From Diplolepis rosae (lineage: Eukaryota > Arthropoda > Insecta > Hymenoptera > Diplolepididae): DNA of 64,000 nt. Below the pieces are notes generated by a model. That model ran no database searches, was not told the origin of the DNA, and worked only from the letters and a program-made list of their open reading frames with translations. The DNA is taken from NCBI GenBank assembly GCA_030998225.1, contig JAPYXD010000686.1, forward strand, positions 3,782,001 through 3,846,000. The letters are read 5' to 3'. Below are positions 55,719 through 64,000 of this stretch, in pieces (the first letter of the stretch is position 1; every line of letters begins with the position of its first letter). A program made the translations under genes and the position numbers.

Positions 55719-56906
55719 GATAGGGTAATTGGCTCTAGACAAGCTAATAAACCCAATTAAAATTTAAAACTTAGGACTTCACAATATCTTCCAACAGAAA
55801 TACTTTTTGATCAATACCAGTAATGTGCAAAATAATTCGATTCGACTCAAGTCGGCTTTTCGACGTGATCGAATGTCGGATTTTTCGACAACTGACTCAA
55901 GCGTGAGTCGCTTTCCGACATTCGAATACGAGCAAGCGCTGAGTCGAATGTCGGATTTCCGACAACCGACTATTGAAATGTAAATAAATACAGTAATGCT
56001 TTTTATATGTAAAGGAAAATTTGAGGTTATAAAAAGCAAACGACTGAAGTTGCGCGATTCAAAAATTAAAATCTCGCATTCTTTTTTCTAAAACGTATAA
56101 TATTTTATTGGACAAAACTGTTAAAACTTTTGCTTACATTTACAACTTTGAAGGTTCTTGGATTTTGATGAAATTTATATATGTTTGTGGGCATCAAAAA
56201 GTAAGCAACTCGTATTTTTTTTATCGGTCGAAAAATATTTCTAAGGGGTAATAACAACCCCTGAATTCCACCCCTAAAATTGGCTTTATCGATTTCAACC
56301 TAAACTAATAAATATTTTCGTGTTAAATCAATTGCATGAATTAGCATAATAACGTGCAATTATTTTGACAAAGAAATATTTGTAAATGTATTTTTGTTGT
56401 CACCAGTACAAAATTGTTGATTAAGTAGATGATGGCCTTTCTGGTATTTGTTAAGATGTTATAAGAAGGAAATCAAAAGTTCAGTTTCAAAAATTCCTTT
56501 GAAAAAGAATATTTATTAATTTCCTCAGCAAGTCGACGTTTGGAATGAAGCTTCATTCCTTATCAAGACTAAAATAAATAATAATACACATAGGTTATTT
56601 GAAGATGAAACATGTAACAACAAATAGCCCAAGACTTGCGTAGAAAATATCATAAGATGTTACCTTAAACAGTTCGTTGAGAGGATTTCGAATTTATAAA
56701 AAAAAATTTTATAAAAAAGACGTCACATGGTTATATAATGCTTCGTAGAAATTACATATTAATGAAGTCTCAAGTTAGTACTTCATCTTATTATCACAAT
56801 ATCAGTGTTGCAAAAACTTGTTTAAAATTATTAAAAATTGCCAGAAGATAAAGTAAATAATCCAGTTATAAGTATGTTGTGATTTTTGTTTTAAAATTCA
56901 TCATTA
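55719..56906. other. Unassigned sequence with hairpin cluster
   Basis: About 1.2 kb without genes. Between 55840 and 55975 there is a dense set of TCGAATGTCGGATTT and GTCGGA/TCCGAC words that repeat directly and inversely, so several hairpins can form. The rest is AT-rich. Confidence 0.5.
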
Positions 56907-57746
56907 TGTTACGTCACAAGTACGCAAATATACTTACTTTGATCGAAGATTCCTCGTTTTAAGTTAGGATCGAATGATCCTCGCTTAGGGATGAGGATAA
57001 GTCAATGAAAGACACAATGATTATGAAAATAATACAAATTGAATTTATTTATTTGATTTAAAAGTCACTATACACATTTGTGAACACAATTCATATATAA
57101 ATGTAGGCACAGGCTGGTTGGTACGTGGGTGAGAAAGAGACAAAGAATAAAGATAGAGAGAGAGAGGTTCGGTACCTTTATGTTGAGGGTTAATCCACAC
57201 GGGAGTGAGTAGTAAGTACTGGATCCCCACAGGTGTAGTCCAAGTGTGTGAGAGAGACGGAGTTATAGGCCGCACAGGTATATTCCGTAAAGGGCGGTGA
57301 TCCAAATTTATGACACTGTTCGAAGATCTTCACAAAGATCTATACAAGTCCACGATGACTTTTACGACTCCCGAACTTGGATTTTAAATTGTCCCGGTCG
57401 AATTTTATTAATCTCAAACTCAGATATTTTCGAAGTTAAATTGAAATGCCGCACTGGACTATTGTCGCGAGACCGGTTATAAATCCGAAGGAAAATTTAA
57501 GTGTCGAACTAGACAAAGAATTTACTGACTGCTTGCTCTTGGTGTGGGCCTCTTTTATATTTTTTTATACAAATTGACGGTCAGCGAAAACCGTGACGTA
57601 TTCATATCTTCTTAAAGGAGAAGGGGCCCTATACTGCTCCCTACTTCCCCTACTCCCTATTCCCCTTTATCGATTTTCTCATAGATTTCTAACTCAATCC
57701 ACCCTGTGTGTATTATATACATTCAAATATGTCGCGGGACGTGACA
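56907..57746 (-). repeat. Gypsy-type LTR, 840 bp, minus orientation
   Basis: On the minus strand it starts TGTCACGTCCCGCGACATAT (57746) and ends TTGTGACGTAACA (56907). A polypurine tract CTGAGGGAGGAGG (57759-57747) precedes it, so it is the 3' LTR of an element whose body lay to the right. Its start matches LTRs at 32708 (plus) and 31855 (minus). A GA-rich simple repeat lies at about 57155-57165. Confidence 0.6.
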
Positions 57747-57759
57747 CCTCCTCCCTCAG

Positions 57760-58222
57760 TTCGAGCGCGGGGAGTTAACGATCCGCGATCGAAATTTCGG
57801 TAGAAGAATACATTTTTAATCCAAGATGCTTACTCAATCAAGTACATATTTTCAATTTAATTTGCCAATTTAAAACATAAAAATTTTGTTTATACATAAT
57901 TATAGGAATTGACATTTTAAATTATTGTTGCGAATTAAAATTTATAACAATTTTTACATAAATGCATAATAATAACAGAGGATACAAGTCTGGAAATATT
58001 ACAATCATTGATTACATATGTTATAGTGGTGATTAGGTAATTTAACAATTTTTCTTTGATTGATAATAACTATTTAAACTTACAACATGATGATGGTTGA
58101 TAAAAAGAAGATTAAAAATTCTAAAATTTCATCGATTAGATATAAAATAGTAAAGAGCAATTTACAAGTATTACGATGGTTGATGTATACATTAGTAAAA
58201 AGAGAAATTGACATATATAATA
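57760..58222. other. AT-rich internal retroelement sequence
   Basis: This is probably the 3' internal end of the element that owned the 57.7-kb LTR; its first about 100 bp resemble 31870-31970. No coding domain was recognised. Confidence 0.4.
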
Positions 58223-58226
58223 TTAA

Positions 58227-60185
58227 CCCTCAGTACCCTTACCTCCGCTGTGGAACATGGTACCCTTACTGGGTGCCGTTCACCCATTCGACTTTGACGG
58301 TTAATAATTTTATTTGTAATTGTCCGATTTTCAAAATATAGTTATGTAATATATGGAGAATTTTATCGAGAATAAAATGGTATGGCTCTTAGAGGTGTAA
58401 ATTATATATAAAATACATTAATTTGCAAATAACTCATTAGTGTTCATGGAAAAATCATTTTTTTGTCAATAATTGTTCTTTAAATGAAAAATTAGTTTAA
58501 TCCACTTGAAAAATCATTTTTCTTGAAGTACAAGGTACCAACTTTCAAAATTTATTAGTGGTTTCACCGTCCTTTTCAAAAAGTATATTTTTTTAGTCAT
58601 TTGAAGATAGGCAAATTTTCAAGTCGTTTCGGGTAAAGTGTAGTACTGCAAATGAATAAATACCTACTAAATACTGCATTTACGGACTGAAAGTATTTGT
58701 TTTGATGGTACACTTACCCGCTTTTCATTATAATCGTTTAGTACGATGCATATATTGTTCTTAAACATTAATTGTTTAAAAAAATTAACAATATACAAAT
58801 GAATATTCAAGTTTTTCTGTGGTTTTCAAGTAAAAGTAAAAATTTTTTTTGCATTGAACTTTATTTTTTCAATCAAAGTGAACAATGAAATGGTGGTAGA
58901 ATGAAACCCGATGTCGAAAAACTAGAAATTTTGCAGGGGCAAGGTGCATTGTTGACAAACTTTCGCGACGTGTTCCTTGCACATAGGTCGATCGCATTTT
59001 AAACATTTAAAGTAAGTTTTTCGATCAGATGACGGATCACAAAGTTGGCATCTCTTGTGCTTGTCCATTTTGTTCTCGAGCGAGAAATCGCGAGGATCGT
59101 CCATTTCAGGCCTGTCTTCGTATTTAACAAATTCTTCGATTTGCAAACGCAATTGCGTTTGAAGCGATGGCGACAACAATCTGCGCACCAGAAGTGGCTT
59201 GATGAGCCCCAAAAGACAATTCCAGCATGTACGCTGAGCGACTCATTTTTGCATTATTTTCAAGTAAAGAGAACAAAATAAAACTGTTGACGACAGCTTG
59301 GTCTAGCATACCAAAAAACATACGCAACGGCCATCGGAAGGTTTTTCTACTCGTCGAGTAATCGTGGCATTTTTTATCGAAGGCATCGACGCCGCCTTTC
59401 GTTTTATTGTAAAACACAATCATTTCCGGCTTGCCAGTCTTGAGGTCGATGTCTGCACCATAATGCAAAGATGACAAAAGCAACACAATTTTACTTTTTT
59501 TGGTGTTGTAGGAAAGAAGCGTTTTTTTATCTTGCGAAAAAGCAAATCGCGCTTTGTCGTCTTTACCTTTAGGGACGCATTTGAAAGTGTGTGTGACCTC
59601 GCGTTTGTTCTTCTTCAACGTACTCACCATCGTCAAATTGTAATCGGTCTTCAATTTGTCGCAAATCGGAATTGATGTGAACCAATTATCACATGTCACA
59701 TTCCGACCACTGTTATAAATTGGTTCACACAATTTTCTAACATAGTACGACGGGACAGATTCTTCTGGTAATTTTTCAACTTTACCAACATAAGGAATTG
59801 CCGCTATCATGTAATGTGTGCCAGCATCATTCAACGATATGATTTGTAAACCATATTTGTCTGGCTTCATAGGCATGTACATTTTGAAAGAGCATCGCCC
59901 TCGAAAGGAAAGAAGCTGTTCATCAATTGTTACATTTTGTCCTGGATCGTAATTTTCGGAGCAATTGCTGATGAACAAATCCCAGATTTCTCGTACGTGC
60001 GTAAATCGATCAGCTTCTTTCCTTTGAGCACGTGTACTTTTATCATCGAAGCGCAGACACTCAAGTAGAAATGTAAATCTATTCTGAGTCATTGTCGACT
60101 TGTAAAGAGGGCTTGCATGAATGCTCCACAGAAATTTCGTTGTCACATTATTGACTTTGTTATTACCTGCTGAGACGGCCCAGCC
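58227..60185 (-). mobile_element. piggyBac-like element, 5' truncated
   Basis: The left boundary is suggested by TTAA (58223-58226), the target of piggyBac, followed by CCCTCAGTACCCTTACCTCC. A GTACCCTTAC word is repeated 25 bp further in. The transposase (60175-58922, minus strand) ends about 700 bp from there. On the right the coding sequence begins abruptly inside the protein at about 60180, and no matching right end was found. Confidence 0.5.
58922..60175 (-). pseudogene. piggyBac-like transposase, N-terminus missing, one frameshift
   Basis: The frame is open from about 60175 and reads NNVTTKFLWSIHASPLYKST onward for about 340 codons. The three catalytic Asp regions are present: NVTIDEQLLSFRGRC, NVTCDNWFTSIP and GGVDAFDKKCHDYS. 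A frameshift near 59200 moves the reading to 59212-58922, which ends in the cysteine-rich domain CQLC...CLKC...MCKEH...CQQC that binds the element's terminal DNA. The normal N-terminal about 200 residues are absent, and no ATG in the open frame restores them. Apart from truncation and one frameshift the gene is well kept. Confidence 0.9.
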
Positions 60186-60960
60186 CCGAGTATCCGCCTT
60201 TTGCGACGAAACGGGAGTGAAATCCGCGAAAGTAGGGCCATTTTAGGAACAAGTAGGTTCCCACGAGACTCGCACGAAAGAATTGCGATGTCTCGTTAAG
60301 TATTTGTCGAGTAATAAACGATTTACTTCCAAACCGGAAGTAAACGTGGAGAGAGCAAGGTGGTCTGGTTTTCACAGACATTTTTGTTCGTATCCTCAGT
60401 GAGCGCCACACTAACCTGTGCACGCTCTCACTAGAACGCTCACCCAGATCAAGCATCACGCGGCATGGCCTGTTGGATGGATGGGCGTCCCTCGCTGCTA
60501 TTTCTTTTATATTTTATTTTTATTTTACACTATTTACCGCAGATTCATTTATCCGCATGCATGAAGAGTAATCATAATTAATTCATTAATTAATTAAAAT
60601 TATCCATAAATGTTATATTATTGAATTATTAAATTATTAATAAAGATTAATTGATTAAATCATAATTTAAATTCGATTTTATTTTGATCGTTCTTGTATT
60701 CTCAATATAGTATATAATGTTTTTAATATATTTCTAATTTTCTTTATACATTCGCACAAGGTTTACACCTTCCCATATTGCCGACCAATGGGAGCCCGCG
60801 CCTACGCAGATAGCTCGCGCCAGCGGGAGGTGAGATGGGGGAAAGGCTCTCTCGTCGTCGTCGTGCGCTGCGCTTTCTCTTTTGAGCGCACATTCAATTT
60901 TTAAACACTCCCACGGGGCAAAATATGCGTCTTTTTGGAATTTGAAAGACGTTATCATAA
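60186..60960. other. Unassigned sequence
   Basis: About 775 bp with two short minus-strand frames (60459-60163 and 60964-60734) lacking recognised domains. An ATTAATTAATTAA-type run lies at about 60580-60600. Confidence 0.4.
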
Positions 60961-62390
60961 CCACAAGAATATTATCTTTCTAGTGATACCGATTTCCAAC
61001 CACAAAACGGTCGCGAAAAGGGGGAAAAGACCGTGTAAAAAACTCTTAATTTATTGATTTAATTGGACTCGATCGCGGTGGTTAATTGAGGCGCGCGCAT
61101 GTTAATTAAGGGGGGAAATTAATTGAGAGGTGGAAATCCGAGGCGATGTGCTTGATTGCAGATCCTCGAATTGGAGTCCGTTTGCGCAACCTAACAAGGT
61201 AAGGACTTATCGCCTAGCGCAAATTTAAGAAAAACAATAGATCGAGGCTCGGAACAGGGACTGTGCATTTTAGCATCACAGTTCCTGTCTCTTGAGAACT
61301 CGGTTGAGCATATGTTTCCTGCCCCCCCCCCCCCCTTAGCTAGGGATCAATGGTTTTTGAATTTATTTTTTTTATTAACTTTATGGGAACCCAAGAACTC
61401 TAATTTTTCGTTTGGTAGCAAAACAGATCCAACTTGGTTAGCTCAACTCATGCCATTAGTAGTGTGAACTCTCATTTCGAGGGACACATCGAACGTGGCA
61501 TTCCTCGATAAATAAATAACAACACCAAAGAAATTTGGGTGTCGAATACCCACGGGGAGCTTCACATTAATAAAAAAATCTTTCCACTCGGTATCCTCGC
61601 CACGCAAGTGTCGAGTCCCCACGTGGAGCTTCGCTTGTTTGGTAACCTTTTTTTGTTTTAATTCCTTTATGATTTTTCTTTTGTTTCCTAATGAGTGAAG
61701 CCTGCCAAGTTGCGTGCGTTGTATATAGCTATTGAGTATTTACCAGGGTGGAAGCAAATGATGAAATGTGGCAGGCCTGTGTCATAAACTTTGCAGTGCC
61801 CTGTTCACGCCTGATGCTTATCTTTATCAAAATAAACTTTGAATAGAAGGGAGGAGTTGGTCTAGCTAAGAAAAGAAATGGGGAAGAATTATATATGCTG
61901 CGAAAAGAAACCATTGGTCGAAAACCTTTATTTTCAGGCATAGGGAATTCCCAATTTTAAAACGTGATATAAAATCGCTACTGGGCGAAGTAATACCGCA
62001 AATGTTGATAGAAACTTTATTATAATTTCTAGGTACGAAACCTATAGAAACGGGCGACGTTTGGACGATTCCTCCGTGTTACTTTTCCTCATTCTGAAAT
62101 ACAGAAAATCGTGAGTTTCTTAGCCGTTCTTGTTCTTTAAATAAAGAATTAAAATTCGCGAAATTTTCTCCCTTCGTGCTACCCACTCAGGAAATTCGGA
62201 GGTAAATTTTGCCAAAAACAGGGCAAAATTGCCATGAAAAATTCAGGAAAAGTCTTTTAGTAAAAATGGCAAATTCAAAGTTCGAAATAGAACTGAAGAA
62301 GCGAAACTTTTGGCTCAATCAGACGAAAATTCGCGTTAAAATTATTTAAATATTAATAAAACCAAAACTCTAAGAGTCGAAATGTTTCAA
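60961..62390 (+). repeat. Probable 5' LTR/leader region of right-edge retroelement
   Basis: Directly upstream of a primer-binding site, so an LTR should end at about 62390; its start is not defined. Features inside are a C run (about 61322-61337), a duplicated CCCACG-GGAGCTTC block (about 61550 and 61619), and a TATA-like GATATAAAATCGC (about 61966). Without the 3' LTR, which lies outside the window, the boundary cannot be set. Confidence 0.4.
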
Positions 62391-62391
62391 C

Positions 62392-62409
62392 TGGCGCCCA
62401 ACGTGGGGC
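62392..62409 (+). promoter_or_regulatory. Primer-binding site for tRNA-Lys
   Basis: TGGCGCCCAACGTGGGGC is the 18-nt complement of the 3' end of an animal tRNA-Lys with CCA, used to prime minus-strand synthesis by many gypsy-type elements and some retroviruses. It lies about 855 bp before the gag start. Confidence 0.85.
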
Positions 62410-63264
62410 TCGAAGGTTCTTGAATTCGAAAATTTCGCGAAAATCTGAAAATTTTATGTTGGGAAATAATATATGTACTCTTATACCGGGTGGTCATTTC
62501 AAGCACGATCTTGACGTTTCGTCCGGTATTCCTGGTGAAATTGTCGTTGTTTTGAGTCCAAAATAATTTGCCATCTTGTGCATGAGTTTTATTTCAGTTT
62601 AAAATATATTATAAAGGTGAAGAAAAATAGATTCACCTCCAAAATCCTGGTGTCAACAGTCAAGAGTCAGCTTGACGTCACTCAGCTGACTTTGACGTTT
62701 GACGCTGTGTGTTAGCACGTGTTGCCATGGAGTGAGCGCGAAGGTGAATGCCCTGGACAGTAAACAAGGAGACAAATAGGTCTCACCTTAAATAAGCAAG
62801 CATAGGAAATAATACTTCAATTTAAAATTATATTCTTCTCGATTTCGAAATAAATTCTCTATTCCAGATTAAATAAGATCTGACAGGGAATAAAAATTGA
62901 AATTGATAAGTTTTCCTTTTGTTCACCATTAATTAATTATCAATGTTAAATGGTCATAAATATTTTTTTTTTGGTCAATAAATTTATCAATTTGAATTAG
63001 ATGCGAGATTGGTTTTAATTTATTCTGTTTTTTTAAAATGAGAGTTTTATTTTCATTTAATTTGTGATTTTTTTTGGGTAATGATTTAATTACAATAAAT
63101 TACGTTGATGAATTGTCCAAAACCAGGACACCCAATTAACATTTAATTTAGTTTCTTTTGAGTATCGTGATCGTAAAACACTCAATTTGTAAATTACCAT
63201 TTATTTAATATAAATATATGAAATACCAAAATTCTTGTTTCGTCTTCCAAAATTTAATTTCAAA

Positions 63265-64000
63265 ATGGCCAACTCAAGCGAAGCAAATAGAAGAATATTT
63301 AAACAATCTCAATCAATGATGGCTAACAGCTTTAACATGGGCGAGTTATTAAGAGATACGACCCAGCTGCTAACCGGAAATTGTAACGTTTCAGATGGCC
63401 AAAATGAGGCATTAGATTTGTCGGTAAATGAAAGAAACGTATCACGTGAATCAATAGATACTGAATCTCTTTGTTCCTCTTTACGCGTTGACGAATTTGT
63501 AGATTCGGATGAGGAGGATATTGCTGATATAGACCAAATGTTGCTCAAGCTTAAATCCATTGGCGTTAAAATTAAGAGCGTAGCAAATAATCAGGCGAAA
63601 GTGATAAATAAGGTTAAAAGGAATTCGCAAAAGATATCCGAATTAAAAAACGATACGGCGAAGAAATTTAACGAATTTACAGGCTTAATTGTTGATCGGA
63701 TGGATAGCTCCGAACAAATTCAAAAAGCCGAATGCATGTATAAAAATTTAGAATTAGAGAAAAATATAAAACAAGTAGAGGCGAAAGTGAATACCCTAGG
63801 TGAAACTTCCGAGGAACTTCACTGCTTAAGTGGAGATTTAATCGCAAAAAAAATGGTACACGAAAAAAGAATTAAAAACCTGGAAGACCACCAGTATGTT
63901 TTAGAAAGTAAACTGCAGAAAAACCTGGGCAGTTCCTCGGCAGTCTCACCATGGATAAACAAATATCCTATGCCTAAATTCTCAGGGCATAAGCGCGAAA
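63265..64000 (+). CDS. gag: LTR retrotransposon gag, open to window end (partial)
   Basis: An ATG at 63265 (context CAAAATGG) opens a frame of at least 245 codons that runs off the right edge without a stop. The N-terminus is MANSSEANRRIFKQSQSMMA. An acidic segment (DSDEEDIADIDQM) follows, then a long heptad-like helical region (about residues 95-225, rich in Lys/Glu/Leu) that looks like a coiled coil. After it comes SPWINKYPMPKFSGHKRE, where the P-K-F-S-G pattern is the usual start of a retroelement capsid domain. With the tRNA-Lys primer site upstream this is gag of a gypsy-type element. It is the longest undamaged frame in the window apart from the hAT first part, so the element may be young. 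Clade undetermined. Confidence 0.75.
   Translation, partial: MANSSEANRRIFKQSQSMMANSFNMGELLRDTTQLLTGNCNVSDGQNEALDLSVNERNVSRESIDTESLCSSLRVDEFVDSDEEDIADIDQMLLKLKSIGVKIKSVANNQAKVINKVKRNSQKISELKNDTAKKFNEFTGLIVDRMDSSEQIQKAECMYKNLELEKNIKQVEAKVNTLGETSEELHCLSGDLIAKKMVHEKRIKNLEDHQYVLESKLQKNLGSSSAVSPWINKYPMPKFSGHKRE

Noticed and set aside
61310..61340. C run as a functional signal
   Set aside because: Simple homopolymer within a probable LTR or leader; nothing pairs with it.

Overview
This window looks like arthropod, most likely insect, nuclear DNA. It is AT-rich, holds no operons or ribosome-binding-site-led genes, and is packed with element families typical of insect genomes: mariner/Tc1, hAT, piggyBac, R1-type and R4/Dong-like LINEs, Penelope-like, and Ty3/gypsy elements with retroviral-type env. 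The mix would suit a repeat-rich hymenopteran, but that is a guess. I recognise no ordinary host protein-coding gene. Almost every readable frame is transposon-derived, and nearly all carry stops, frameshifts or deletions. The clear exception is a long open gag-like frame that runs off the right edge (63265 onward).

Layout. 1-4.8 kb: a broken THAP zinc-finger fragment, a mariner fragment and the C-terminus of a LINE with a restriction-like endonuclease. 4.8-10.3 kb: a ~395-bp tandem repeat split by a long-terminal-inverted-repeat (long-TIR) transposon, itself split by a mariner, itself split by an R1-type retroposon. 11.1-17 kb: a mariner split by a DD41D Tc1/mariner element, itself split by a Penelope-like element with a perfect 14-bp target duplication. 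17-31 kb: gypsy and R1 fragments, a tRNA-like/SINE unit, two minus-strand gypsy pol remnants and a chuvirus-like glycoprotein fragment. 31-38 kb: LTR pieces, a plus-strand element with LTR, gag start and broken env, and a second arm of the long-TIR family. 38.1-52.6 kb: a minus-strand gypsy remnant split by a 1.29-kb foldback element and by a 9,364-bp hAT element. The hAT has two ~2.96-kb inverted arms, 8-bp target duplications (ATCTGGGC) and a hAT transposase with two frameshifts. 52.6-56 kb: foldback fragment, mariner fragment, R1 gag and a deleted Tc1/mariner copy. 56.9-60.2 kb: an LTR and a 5'-truncated piggyBac. 60.2-64 kb: leader, tRNA-Lys primer-binding site and gag of a retroelement that may be intact beyond the window.

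The elements do not form one pathway. They record successive insertions, and several junctions (target duplications, empty sites visible in related copies) give the order. The most unusual objects are the giant-armed hAT at 41069-50432, the head-to-head Penelope copy with a hammerhead-like core, the uncharacterised long-TIR family with a Cys-rich protein remnant, and the glycoprotein fragment at 26.8-27.1 kb. All boundaries and identities were read by eye; no searches were run.
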